Below are positions 51,410-64,000 of a stretch of DNA of 64,000 bases, one piece after another (the stretch's first letter is position 1; every line of letters starts with the position of its first letter). The stretch is from Sinohyriopsis cumingii (Eukaryota > Mollusca > Bivalvia > Unionida > Unionidae), in contig JAPYKE020000035.1 of assembly GCA_028554795.2 (NCBI GenBank), positions 248,001 through 312,000 of the forward strand, read 5' to 3'. The notes beneath the pieces are model-generated. The model saw only the letters and a program-made list of their open reading frames with translations, was not told the DNA's origin and made no database searches. Made by a program: the position numbers and the translations under genes.

Positions 51410-54400
51410 TTATATTAACTTTAAACTAAACTAATTTTATAGGTCATAAAACAGACTTTTGTTGTAGAAAACCAAATTTCAGCTACAGAATCCAGAAATA
51501 AAATATTTAACAAAAATTGCATTTTTTAGCGTACTGAGATACTTACACTCCGCCGACTAGAAGTCTCGGCATCTAATATTAACAATGTCTACAACGACAT
51601 TGAGACAGGAGCGTCATGCTCAATCGTGATGATGTTATTACAGATACCGAGAAAATACAAGGACAAAAAAACCAGGACAGTAGGTGGAATCAAGTGACTA
51701 ATATTTGTTATAAAATTCCAATGTCCTATTATTTGAAATAAATGAGCACATGCGCCGAGGCTGGTTTTGGGTGAATTGCATGATGGCGGATGCACACCAT
51801 CTTGTTTGGTCATTGTGCACTCAGCTCGCCCTGAGTGGTATTTATTTGAACATTTGTTGTTCCACTAAGGATGCTGCTGTGTGTCTTATGTATTCCTCCA
51901 TCTAAAGCTTCTAGTCATATGCCGAGATGGGTGTATGTTTTACGGAAAGTTCCTTTTGTAGCTTTAGTTGATGAGACTAGTTTTCTTTATACTAACAGTA
52001 TTCTTACATACAAGTGGGCGCACTACCGAGAGAATCAAACGACTTCTGCAAGTGTCTGGCTTTGACCGTCCCATTATCCCCTATTTACATCGACCTCAAT
52101 ACAACAGTATCTGTCAACTAAAGGTTCATAAATGCGCATACATTTTCTAATCACCTAATGACCGCACATAAGGAAACTCTAATAATTTTACACTTGCATG
52201 AGTTTTCTTCCTGCACATTTGCATGATTCCTCAGTAGGTCTTTCTAAGCCGAATATTAGTACTTCACGCCATGCAATGCCAAACATGACCCCAACACCCA
52301 ATACAATGAATTATTCGTAACTTAAATTAGTAAACACTTATACCTAAAATCATCCAAAAAATTCACTATGTTAAGAAATTAGGGAGGGTCCATTTTACGA
52401 AGCTAATCGATGCTATCAAAAAGGCTCGTGAATACTGTAGACTGATGTCTGTTAACAAAAACTGGTTGATTACTCGGCTTGAGAAATATCGTTCTTATAT
52501 CGACTCCATTAGCAACAAATAGTCACTAAAATCCAGCAAAGTTATAAACGGAGACAGAACTGCAAATAGCGCACATCCTAGGTTGATTACAGTATTTTGC
52601 TTATATGGAAAGTATTTAAAATTAAATGTGGTCGATATTTAAAGTGTTCGATATTACAGCACTTTCAATATCAGAAGACATTGCGTATTTTGAATATAAC
52701 ACAAAAGAACTATGATCGAGCATATAATAACTTAAAGGTATTAAATGTGTTTAGTTTTCTTGTTTAAATTACTTGCTAAAAATATGAAGGCTACTTCATT
52801 AAAAGCATATCAACTTGAATTACTTGTAGAATGTTCTGACATGCTGTACATAGTTTTCAAATGGTGAGTATATTGCCAAAGTACTGAAGCAAAAATCTAA
52901 TATGGCGTATATATTTGACAAAGGTGAAGTCTTTGTTGCATATCATTTGCTTTAGGTTGAATGCAGTTGAGTGCCAGTCCTCAGACAGATGCAGCGAGGT
53001 ATCACTCCAAATACAAGACCTATCCTAAAGAAGCCGAGATCGCGAGACTCGGGGTAGTGTAGCCGAGAGAGCATTCCGCTACAAATTGGCGACAGCGGTG
53101 GGATAGGTCGAGGGAGTAGAAGACAAAATCAAGATGGTTTACTGAGGGTGAAAATTAGGCACAAGGATGCTTACTCCCGAAACGGAGGTGAAGACAGCAA
53201 TTCTTTTCGAAGATGAATTAGGCGCTTAACGAAGGAAAGCGAAGATTTGGAGAAACGACTAACTGCGAGGATAGGGACTATTGATAGGAGTGCTGAGACG
53301 ACCAGGAAGGAAGGGGTATCGTCGAGAGAAAGAACCACCTTTAGACGACACATTCACTTTAGTGGACATGCGATGTGGGCACCCTCGGATTCACCGAAGA
53401 TCAAGAAGATAGCCGTTACCACAGCGACAAGGGATGCTGTATATGTAGCTTTCACAGACAGATCGAAGTCTGAAAGCAAGCGAGCCGTCTCAGAAGTAAG
53501 CGGTGCGGCGACTGATCTTCCGCACAGAACCTTGAAGAGGCTAGTCGTTACACCGATGTCGTACGACGAGACGACACCCTTGATGGATTTTATGATTCAC
53601 TTCGAGATGTGTTCAACCCTAAATTCTTGGACATAGGAAGAAATTGATCTGTATTTAGGGGGTTTTACTTAGAGGTCAAGCACAGCAATTGTTGGCAGTG
53701 CCTAAAAATAAGCCGTAGGCTGGATTAGTTGATGATTTGAAACAGAGATTCGCACCCCCGAACCAGACCGAGTTATACAGAGTTCAGCTAAGGAGTAGGA
53801 TTCGCAAGAACGGAGAATCCTTGCCAGAGCTTGCGCAGGCTATACGGCGGCTTGCAACATTAACCTAACAAGAGGTGAGTTTACTTTCAGTCGACACGCT
53901 CGCGAAAGAACAGTTCATTGATGCCCTAGACGATTCTGACATGGCTTAAAGGTACAACAAGCGAGACCCGTTACGATTAACGATGTGGTACAGATAGCTG
54001 TCGAATTAGAGGCGTTCGCTAGAGCTGAGCTAAAACGACAGGGAGGGAAAAGGTACATCCGTGGTGTGTCGGCACAGGAAGAGGAACAAGGGCCAGCGAT
54101 CAGAGAACTGAGAGCAAATGATGGAGCTGACGAGATTGGTTGCTGAACTTAGGACTGAAGTAAGGAGTACCAAGCGATGGAAATTACGTGATTTACACGA
54201 CGTCCTTTACTGTGATATATCCTCCAAATATCCGACTGCCTCTGAGTATATCATATACAGATGCAAATTGTCATAATTTAAACATTTTAAAATATTTTTC
54301 ATTACATTTTCACTTATACTACACTAAAACGTAGCACAAATTTACACTGGGTAAGTTTCAACATATAATAGTTTTGTTTTATATGATGTGCTATGGTGCA

Positions 54401-55081
54401 GTTAATTCTGGTCTGACCGTAGGTCAATTGATATTTGAACTAAAATTACACACTTAATAGGCTGGATCGAGTGGCACGCACCCTTGCTATTAATGGTACC
54501 AAATGATGTTTAAATTAATAATGGACGCTAGCCTCTGCGTTTGAAAAATGTCATGAGAATACTTTTAGGTTTATGGCAGGGTCATTATATTGGTATTCAG
54601 TTGCTTTTGGTCGCAGTGAACTATTTCTGCTGCGCTGACTGCTAACATTTAAAAAGTATGCATAGGCAGAATAGATAAGACAGCAATCCATACGAGTTTC
54701 ATTATTCCAAAGCATTATACATTATCTTGTGACCGGAAAAGTAGTTAAATTGCTAAAATATGTCGCCTCACTGTATACAATTTTGTTGAACTGCATCATT
54801 TTGGTATCATTTCTGTGAAGTTCATGGATCTGAGTTTCTAGTTACACTTAACACTAACTCGTGTACTCATAGTCTGTAGCGTAAATGGGACAGATATCCC
54901 AAGCATGTTTGGCTAAAGTGGAACATATAGAATGAGCCTACTCCATAATATCTACAATGATTAATGCTTATTGGTTTGATTCTGAAAATATTGTGAACGA
55001 TTTCTTGGACAAAGAACGAGTTCACCAAATTTTTCAGTATCATATCAATAACAGAATAACATTTTATTATATAGTCCGAAA
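51410..55081 (+). repeat. Array unit U15
   Basis: Haplotype A with T at 51577 (r168) and T at 51716 (r307), both shared only with U16, and C at r658 like U1-U4. G at 53377 (r1968) is shared with U12 and U14. Confidence 0.97.
53167..54180 (+). pseudogene. gag: Broken Ty3/gypsy-type gag (U15 copy)
   Basis: Same lesions as U1, with the Trp form at 53377 (r1968) and A at r1801. Confidence 0.85.
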
Positions 55082-58000
55082 TTATATTAACTTTAAACTA
55101 AACTAATTTTATAGGTCATAAAACAGACTTTTGTTGTAGAAAACCAAATTTCAGCTACAGAATCCAGAAATAAAATATTTAACAAAAATTGCATTTTTTA
55201 GCGTACTGAGATACTTACACTCCGCCGACTAGAAGTCTCGGCATCTAATATTAACAATGTCTACAACGACATTGAGACAGGAGCGTCATGCTCAATCGTG
55301 ATGATGTTATTACAGATACCGAGAAAATACAAGGACAAAAAAACCAGGACAGTAGGTGGAATCAAGTGACTAATATTTGTTATAAAATTCCAATGTCCTA
55401 TTATTTGAAATAAATGAGCACATGCGCCGAGGCTGGTTTTGGGTGAATTGCATGATGGCGGATGCACACCATCTTGTTTGGTCATTGTGCACTCAGCTCG
55501 CCCTGAGTGGTATTTATTTGAACATTTGTTGTTCCACTAAGGATGCTGCTGTGTGTCTTATGTATTCCTCCATCTAAAGCTTCTAGTCATATGCCGAGAT
55601 GGGTGTATGTTTTACGGAAAGTTCCTTTTGTAGCTTTAGTTGATGAGACTAGTTTTCTTTATACTAACAGTATTCTTACATACAAGTGGGCGCACTACCG
55701 AGAGAATCAAACGACTTCTGCAAGTGTCTGGCTTTGACCGTCCCATTATCCCCTATTTACATCGACCTCAATACAACAGTATCTGTCAACTAAAGGTTCA
55801 TAAATGCGCATACATTTTCTAATCACCTAATGACCGCACATAAGGAAACTCTAATAATTTTACACTTGCATGAGTTTTCTTCCTGCACATTTGCATGATT
55901 CCTCAGTAGGTCTTTCTAAGCCGAATATTAGTACTTCACGCCATGCAATGCCAAACATGACCCCAACACCCAATACAATGAATTATTCGTAACTTAAATT
56001 AGTAAACACTTATACCTAAAATCATCCAAAAAATTCACTATGTTAAGAAATTAGGGAGGGTCCATTTTACGAAGCTAATCGATGCTATCAAAAAGGCTCG
56101 TGAATACTGTAGACTGATGTCTGTTAACAAAAACTGGTTGATTACTCGGCTTGAGAAATATCGTTCTTATATCGACTCCATTAGCAACAAATAGTCACTA
56201 AAATCCAGCAAAGTTATAAACGGAGACAGAACTGCAAATAGCGCACATCCTAGGTTGATTACAGTATTTTGCTTATATGGAAAGTATTTAAAATTAAATG
56301 TGGTCGATATTTAAAGTGTTCGATATTACAGCACTTTCAATATCAGAAGACATTGCGTATTTTGAATATAACACAAAAGAACTATGATCGAGCATATAAT
56401 AACTTAAAGGTATTAAATGTGTTTAGTTTTCTTGTTTAAATTACTTGCTAAAAATATGAAGGCTACTTCATTAAAAGCATATCAACTTGAATTACTTGTA
56501 GAATGTTCTGACATGCTGTACATAGTTTTCAAATGGTGAGTATATTGCCAAAGTACTGAAGCAAAAATCTAATATGGCGTATATATTTGACAAAGGTGAA
56601 GTCTTTGTTGCATATCATTTGCTTTAGGTTGAATGCAGTTGAGTGCCAGTCCTCAGACAGATGCAGCGAGGTATCACTCCAAATACAAGACCTATCCTAA
56701 AGAAGCCGAGATCGCGAGACTCGGGGTAGTGTAGCCGAGAGAGCATTCCGCTACAAATTGGCGACAGCGGTGGGATAGGTCGAGGGAGTAGAAGACAAAA
56801 TCAAGATGGTTTACTGAGGGTGAAAATTAGGCACAAGGATGCTTACTCCCGAAACGGAGGTGAAGACAGCAATTCTTTTCGTAGATGAATTAGGCGCTTA
56901 ACGAAGGAAAGCGAAGATTTGGAGAAACGACTAACTGCGAGGATAGGGACTATTGATAGGAGTGCTGAGACGACCAGGAAGGAAGGGGTATCGTCGAGAG
57001 AAAGAACCACCTTTAGACGACACATTCACTTTAGTGGACATGCGATGTCGGCACCCTCGGATTCACCGAAGATCAAGAAGATAGCCGTTACCACAGCGAC
57101 AAGGGATGCTGTATATGTAGCTTTCACAGACAGATCGAAGTCTGAAAGCAAGCGAGCCGTCTCAGAAGTAAGCGGTGCGGCGACTGATCTTCCGCACAGA
57201 ACCTTGAAGAGGCTAGTCGTTACACCGATGTCGTACGACGAGACGACACCCTTGATGGATTTTATGATTCACTTCGAGATGTGTTCAACCCTAAATTCTT
57301 GGACATAGGAAGAAATTGATCTGTATTTAGGGGGTTTTACTTAGAGGTCAAGCACAGCAATTGTTGGCAGTGCCTAAAAATAAGCCGTAGGCTGGATTAG
57401 TTGATGATTTGAAACAGAGATTCGCACCCCCGAACCAGACCGAGTTATACAGAGTTCAGCTAAGGAGTAGGATTCGCAAGAACGGAGAATCCTTGCCAGA
57501 GCTTGCGCAGGCTATACGGCGGCTTGCAACATTAACCTAACAAGAGGTGAGTTTACTTTCAGTCGACACGCTCGCGAAAGAACAGTTCATTGATGCCCTA
57601 GACGATTCTGACATGGCTTAAAGGTACAACAAGCGAGACCCGTTACGATTAACGATGTGGTACAGATAGCTGTCGAATTAGAGGCGTTCGCTAGAGCTGA
57701 GCTAAAACGACAGGGAGGGAAAAGGTACATCCGTGGTGTGTCGGCACAGGAAGAGGAACAAGGGCCAGTGATCAGAGAACTGAGAGCAAATGATGGAGCT
57801 GACGAGATTGGTTGCTGAACTTAGGACTGAAGTAAGGAGTACCAAGCGATGGAAATTACGTGATTTACACGACGTCCTTTACTGTGATATATCCTCCAAA
57901 TATCCGACTGCCTCTGAGTATATCATATACAGATGCAAATTGTCATAATTTAAACATTTTAAAATATTTTTCATTACATTTTCACTTATACTACACTAAA

Positions 58001-58753
58001 ACGTAGCACAAATTTACACTGGGTAAGTTTCAACATATAATAGTTTTGTTTTATATGATGTGCTATGGTGCAGTTAATTCTGGTCTGACCGTAGGTCAAT
58101 TGATATTTGAACTAAAATTACACACTTAATAGGCTGGATCGAGTGGCACGCACCCTTGCTATTAATGGTACCAAATGATGTTTAAATTAATAATGGACGC
58201 TAGCCTCTGCGTTTGAAAAATGTCATGAGAATACTTTTAGGTTTATGGCAGGGTCATTATATTGGTATTCAGTTGCTTTTGGTCGCAGTGAACTATTTCT
58301 GCTGCGCTGACTGCTAACATTTAAAAAGTATGCATAGGCAGAATAGATAAGACAGCAATCCATACGAGTTTCATTATTCCAAAGCATTATACATTATCTT
58401 GTGACCGGAAAAGTAGTTAAATTGCTAAAATATGTCGCCTCACTGTATACAATTTTGTTGAACTGCATCATTTTGGTATCATTTCTGTGAAGTTCATGGA
58501 TCTGAGTTTCTAGTTACACTTAACACTAACTCGTGTACTCATAGTCTGTAGCGTAAATGGGACAGATATCCCAAGCATGTTTGGCTAAAGTGGAACATAT
58601 AGAATGAGCCTACTCCATAATATCTACAATGATTAATGCTTATTGGTTTGATTCTGAAAATATTGTGAACGATTTCTTGGACAAAGAACGAGTTCACCAA
58701 ATTTTTCAGTATCATATCAATAACAGAATAACATTTTATTATATAGTCCGAAA
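55082..58753 (+). repeat. Array unit U16
   Basis: A mosaic. Its front half matches U15 (T at r168 and r307, C at r658). Its rear half matches U17 (T at 56882, r1801, and T at 57769, r2688). Confidence 0.97.
56839..57852 (+). pseudogene. gag: Broken Ty3/gypsy-type gag (U16 copy)
   Basis: Same lesions as U1, with T at 56882 (r1801) and T at 57769 (r2688, changing Ala to Val in the segment EEEQGPAIREL). Confidence 0.85.
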
Positions 58754-61700
58754 TTATATTAACTTTAAACTAAACTAATTTTATAGGTCATAAAACAGAC
58801 TTTTGTTGTAGAAAACCAAATTTCAGCTACAGAATCCAGAAATAAAATATTTAACAAAAATTGCATTTTTTAGCGTACTGAGATACTTACACTCCGCCGA
58901 CTAGAAGTCTCGGCATCTAAAATTAACAATGTCTACAACGACATTGAGACAGGAGCGTCATGCTCAATCGTGATGATGTTATTACAGATACCGAGAAAAT
59001 ACAAGGACAAAAAAACCAGGACAGTAGGTGGAATCAAGTGACTAATATTTGTTATAAAAGTCCAATGTCCTATTATTTGAAATAAATGAGCACATGCGCC
59101 GAGGCTGGTTTTGGGTGAATTGCATGATGGCGGATGCACACCATCTTGTTTGGTCATTGTGCACTCAGCTCGCCCTGAGTGGTATTTATTTGAACATTTG
59201 TTGTTCCACTAAGGATGCTGCTGTGTGTCTTATGTATTCCTCCATCTAAAGCTTCTAGTCATATGCCGAGATGGGTGTATGTTTTACGGAAAGTTCCTTT
59301 TGTAGCTTTAGTTGATGAGACTAGTTTTCTTTATACTAACAGTATTCTTGCATACAAGTGGGCGCACTACCGAGAGAATCAAACGACTTCTGCAAGTGTC
59401 TGGCTTTGACGGTCCCATTATCCCCTATTTACATCGACCTCAATACAACAGTATCTGTCAACTAAAGGTTCATAAATGCGCATACATTTTCTAATCACCT
59501 AATGACCGCACATAAGGAAACTCTAATAATTTTACACTTGCATGAGTTTTCTTCCTGCACATTTGCATGATTCCTCAGTAGGTCTTTCTAAGCCGAATAT
59601 TAGTACTTCACGCCATGCAATGCCAAACATGACCCCAACACCCAATACAATGAATTATTCGTAACTTAAATTAGTAAACACTTATACCTAAAATCATCCA
59701 AAAAATTCACTATGTTAAGAAATTAGGGAGGGTCCATTTTACGAAGCTAATCGATGCTATCAAAAAGGCTCGTGAATACTGTAGACTGATGTCTGTTAAC
59801 AAAAACTGGTTGATTACTCGGCTTGAGAAATATCGTTCTTATATCGACTCCATTAGCAACAAATAGTCACTAAAATCCAGCAAAGTTATAAACGGAGACA
59901 GAACTGCAAATAGCGCACATCCTAGGTTGATTACAGTATTTTGCTTATATGGAAAGTATTTAAAATTAAATGTGGTCGATATTTAAAGTGTTCGATATTA
60001 CAGCACTTTCAATATCAGAAGACATTGCGTATTTTGAATATAACACAAAAGAACTATGATCGAGCATATAATAACTTAAAGGTATTAAATGTGTTTAGTT
60101 TTCTTGTTTAAATTACTTGCTAAAAATATGAAGGCTACTTCATTAAAAGCATATCAACTTGAATTACTTGTAGAATGTTCTGACATGCTGTACATAGTTT
60201 TCAAATGGTGAGTATATTGCCAAAGTACTGAAGCAAAAATCTAATATGGCGTATATATTTGACAAAGGTGAAGTCTTTGTTGCATATCATTTGCTTTAGG
60301 TTGAATGCAGTTGAGTGCCAGTCCTCAGACAGATGCAGCGAGGTATCACTCCAAATACAAGACCTATCCTAAAGAAGCCGAGATCGCGAGACTCGGGGTA
60401 GTGTAGCCGAGAGAGCATTCCGCTACAAATTGGCGACAGCGGTGGGATAGGTCGAGGGAGTAGAAGACAAAATCAAGATGGTTTACTGAGGGTGAAAATT
60501 AGGCACAAGGATGCTTACTCCCGAAACGGAGGTGAAGACAGCAATTCTTTTCGTAGATGAATTAGGCGCTTAACGAAGGAAAGCGAAGATTTGGAGAAAC
60601 GACTAACTGCGTGGATAGGGACTATTGATAGGAGTGCTGAGACGACCAGGAAGGAAGGGGTATCGTCGAGAGAAAGAACCACCTTTAGACGACACATTCA
60701 CTTTAGTGGACATGCGATGTCGGCACCCTCGGATTCACCGAAGATCAAGAAGATAGCCGTTACCACAGCGACAAGGGATGCTGTATATGTAGCTTTCACA
60801 GACAGATCGAAGTCTGAAAGCAAGCGAGCCGTCTCAGAAGTAAGCGGTGCGGCGACTGATCTTCCGCACAGAACCTTGAAGAGGCTAGTCGTTACACCGA
60901 TGTCGTACGACGAGACGACACCCTTGATGGATTTTATGATTCACTTCGAGATGTGTTCAACCCTAAATTCTTGGACATAGGAAGAAATTGATCTGTATTT
61001 AGGGGGTTTTACTTAGAGGTCAAGCACAGCAATTGTTGGCAGTGCCTAAAAATAAGCCGTAGGCTGGATTAGTTGATGATTTGAAACAGAGATTCGCACC
61101 CCCGAACCAGACCGAGTTATACAGAGTTCAGCTAAGGAGTAGGATTCGCAAGAACGGAGAATCCTTGCCAGAGCTTGCGCAGGCTATACGGCGGCTTGCA
61201 ACATTAACCTAACAAGAGGTGAGTTTACTTTCAGTCGACACGCTCGCGAAAGAACAGTTCATTGATGCCCTAGACGATTCTGACATGGCTTAAAGGTACA
61301 ACAAGCGAGACCCGTTACGATTAACGATGTGGTACAGATAGCTGTCGAATTAGAGGCGTTCGCTAGAGCTGAGCTAAAACGACAGGGAGGGAAAAGGTAC
61401 ATCCGTGGTCTGTCGGCACAGGAAGAGGAACAAGGGCCAGTGATCAGAGAACTGAGAGCAAATGATGGAGCTGACGAGATTGGTTGCTGAACTTAGGACT
61501 GAAGTAAGGAGTACCAAGCGATGGAAATTACGTGATTTACACGACGTCCTTTACTGTGATATATCCTCCAAATATCCGACTGCCTCTGAGTATATCATAT
61601 ACAGATGCAAATTGTCATAATTTAAACATTTTAAAATATTTTTCATTACATTTTCACTTATACTACACTAAAACGTAGCACAAATTTACACTGGGTAAGT

Positions 61701-62425
61701 TTCAACATATAATAGTTTTGTTTTATATGATGTGCTATGGTGCAGTTAATTCTGGTCTGACCGTAGGTCAATTGATATTTGAACTAAAATTACACACTTA
61801 ATAGGCTGGATCGAGTGGCACGCACCCTTGCTATTAATGGTACCAAATGATGTTTAAATTAATAATGGACGCTAGCCTCTGCGTTTGAAAAATGGCATGA
61901 GAATACTTTTAGGTTTATGGCAGGGTCATTATATTGGTATTCAGTTGCTTTTGGTCGCAGTGAACTATTTCTGCTGCGCTGACTGCTAACATTTAAAAAG
62001 TATGCATAGGCAGAATAGATAAGACAGCAATCCATACGAGTTTCATTATTCCAAAGCATTATACATTATCTTGTGACCGGAAAAGTAGTTAAATTGCTAA
62101 AATATGTCGCCTCACTGTATACAATTTTGTTGAACTGCATCATTTTGGTATCATTTCTGTGAAGTTCATGGATCTGAGTTTCTAGTTACACTTAACACTA
62201 ACTCGTGTACTCATAGTCTGTAGCGTAAATGGGACAGATATCCCAAGCATGTTTGGCTAAAGTGGAACATATAGAATGAGCCTACTCCATAATATCTACA
62301 ATGATTAATGCTTATTGGTTTGATTCTGAAAATATTGTGAACGATTTCTTGGACAAAGAACGAGTTCACCAAATTTTTCAGTATCATATCAATAACAGAA
62401 TAACATTTTATTATATAGTCCGAAA
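58754..62425 (+). repeat. Array unit U17
   Basis: Haplotype A, with G at r597 (as in U1-U4) and G at r658. Shares T at 60554 (r1801) and T at 61441 (r2688) with U16. Private bases are T at 60612 (r1859), C at 61410 (r2657) and G at 61895 (r3142). Confidence 0.97.
60511..61524 (+). pseudogene. gag: Broken Ty3/gypsy-type gag (U17 copy)
   Basis: The most altered copy: T at r1801 and T at r2688 as in U16, plus private T at 60612 (r1859, Arg to Trp in LTARIGT) and C at 61410 (r2657, Val to Leu in IRGVSAQ). All shared stops and frame breaks are still present. Confidence 0.85.
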
Positions 62426-64000
62426 TTATATTAACTTTAAACTAAACTAATTTTATAGGTCATAAAACAGACTTTTGTTGTAGAAAACCAAATTTCAGCT
62501 ACAGAATCCAGAAATAAAATATTTAACAAAAATTGCATTTTTTAGCGTACTGAGATACTTACACTCCGCCGACTAGAAGTCTCGGCATCTAAAATTAACA
62601 ATGTCTACAACGACATTGAAACAGGAGCGTCATGCTCAATCGTGATGATGTTATTACAGATACCGAGAAAATACAAGGACAAAAAAACCAGGACAGTAGG
62701 TGGAATCAAGTGACTAATATTTGTTATAAAAGTCCAATGTCCTATTATTTGAAACAAATGAGCACATGCGCCGAGGCTGGTTTTGGGTGAATTGCATGAT
62801 GGCGGATGCACACCATCTTGTTTGGTCATTGTGCACTCAGCTCGCCCTGAGTGGTATTTATTTGAACATTTGTTGTTCCACTAAGGATGCTGCTGTGTGT
62901 CTTATGTATTCCTCCATCTAAAGCTTCTAGTCATATGCCGAGATGGGTGTATGTTTTACGGAAAGTTCCTTTTGTAGCTTTAGTTGATGAGACTAGTTTT
63001 CTTTATACTAACAGTATTCTTGCATACAAGTGGGCGCACTACCGAGAGAATCAAACGACTTCTGCAAGTGTCTGGCTTTGACGGTCCCATTATCCCCTAT
63101 TTACATCGACCTCAATACAACAGTATCTGTCAACTAAAGGTTCATAAATGCGCATACATTTTCTAATCACCTAATGACCGCACATAAGGAAACTCTAATA
63201 ATTTTACACTTGCATGAGTTTTCTTCCTGCACATTTGCATGATTCCTCAGTAGGTCTTTCTAAGCCGAATATTAGTACTTCACGCCATGCAATGCCAAAC
63301 ATGACCCCAACACCCAATACAATGAATTATTCGTAACTTAAATTAGTAAACACTTATACCTAAAATCATCCAAAAAATTCACTATGTTAAGAAATTAGGG
63401 AGGGTCCATTTTACGAAGCTAATCGATGCTATCAAAAAGGCTCGTGAATACTGTAGACTGATGTCTGTTAACAAAAACTGGTTGATTACTCGGCTTGAGA
63501 AATATCGTTCTTATATCGACTCCATTAGCAACAAATAGTCACTAAAATCCAGCAAAGTTATAAACGGAGACAGAACTGCAAATAGCGCACATCCTAGGTT
63601 GATTACAGTATTTTGCTTATATGGAAAGTATTTAAAATTAAATGTGGTCGATATTTAAAGTGTTCGATATTACAGCACTTTCAATATCAGAAGACATTGC
63701 GTATTTTGAATATAACACAAAAGAACTATGATCGAGCATATAATAACTTAAAGGTATTAAATGTGTTTAGTTTTCTTGTTTAAATTACTTGCTAAAAATA
63801 TGAAGGCTACTTCATTAAAAGCATATCAACTTGAATTACTTGTAGAATGTTCTGACATGCTGTACATAGTTTTCAAATGGTGAGTATATTGCCAAAGTAC
63901 TGAAGCAAAAATCTAATATGGCGTATATATTTGACAAAGGTGAAGTCTTTGTTGCATATCATTTGCTTTAGGTTGAATGCAGTTGAGTGCCAGTCCTCAG
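62426..64000 (+). repeat. Array unit U18 (partial, cut by the window end at r1575)
   Basis: Haplotype A, G at r275, G at r597 and G at r658, like U17. Private bases are A at 62620 (r195) and C at 62755 (r330). The window ends before the LTR-like tail and the gag remnant. Confidence 0.97.

Larger units (their letters stand above)
1..64000 (+). repeat. Satellite-like tandem array, 3,672-bp unit, about 17.4 copies
   Basis: The sequence at position 1 restarts at 3673, 7345, 11017, 14689, 18362 and every 3,672 bp after that to 62426. All units are in the same orientation and abut with no spacer. U5 is 3,673 bp because of one extra C; every other complete unit is 3,672 bp. Variable positions that I found are r168, 180, 182, 188, 195, 259, 275, 307, 330, 402, 444, 597, 602, 658, 853, 936, 947, 1367, 1438, 1529, 1640, 1801, 1859, 1968, 2163, 2657, 2688, 3078, 3096, 3142, 3218, 3488 and 3630, plus the U5 insertion. 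Both window ends fall inside the array, so its true length is unknown. To move a feature described in U1 to another unit, add that unit's start minus 1 (one more base in U5 after r673). The list was made by eye and may miss a few differences. Confidence 0.99.

Noticed and set aside
61859-62059. 66-codon minus-strand frame seen only in U17
   Set aside because: It opens only because the private r3142 change removes a TGA present in all other units.
1-64000. CRISPR array
   Set aside because: The repeats are 3.7 kb, contiguous and without unique spacers; the sequence is eukaryotic in character.
1-64000. Pure assembly artefact (one read or consensus copied many times)
   Set aside because: Units carry ordered, shared and private substitutions that describe a duplication history, which a simple copy artefact would not create. 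The exact copy number still needs raw-read support.

Overview
The whole window is one head-to-tail tandem array. A single unit of 3,672 bp fills it from end to end: 17 complete units and 1,575 bp of an eighteenth, all in the same orientation, with no flanking unique DNA on either side. I number units U1 to U18 and give within-unit positions as r1 to r3672, where r1 is window position 1. Unit starts are 1, 3673, 7345, 11017, 14689, 18362, 22034, 25706, 29378, 33050, 36722, 40394, 44066, 47738, 51410, 55082, 58754 and 62426. U5 carries one extra base, the only length change I found. By eye I count about three dozen variable positions in the unit, so neighbouring units differ by zero to about ten bases.

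Layout of one unit: r1-460 is AT-rich and holds a minus-strand open frame (74 or 95 codons depending on the unit) with a hydrophobic stretch and a splice-donor-like site. r462-656 is a 64-codon plus-strand frame. r657-924 shows nothing I can support. r925-1113 is an ATG-less open frame of 62 codons. r1336-1458 is a 40-codon frame ending at a strong splice-donor-like site. r1649-1695 looks like the tail of a long terminal repeat followed by a primer-binding-site-like sequence. r1758-2771 is a broken Ty3/gypsy-type gag gene. r2772-3672 is AT-rich with no supported gene. No complete, convincing protein-coding gene is present.

The organism is a eukaryote, most likely an animal: a multi-kilobase satellite, a metazoan-style Ty3/gypsy Gag, GT-type splice-donor-like sites, and no bacterial gene organisation. 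The AT-rich base composition and the CpG-containing gag would fit a flatworm such as a schistosome, but that is only an impression and is not demonstrated by the sequence.

The informative biology is in how the units relate to each other. Shared variants show a two-unit block (about 7.34 kb) duplicated in tandem around U10-U14, a one-unit staggered duplication at U15-U17, a homogenised run at U6-U8, and a stepwise change from U1 to U5. Every disabling lesion of the gag that I mapped is the same in all 17 copies, so the retroelement was already dead when the satellite amplified.
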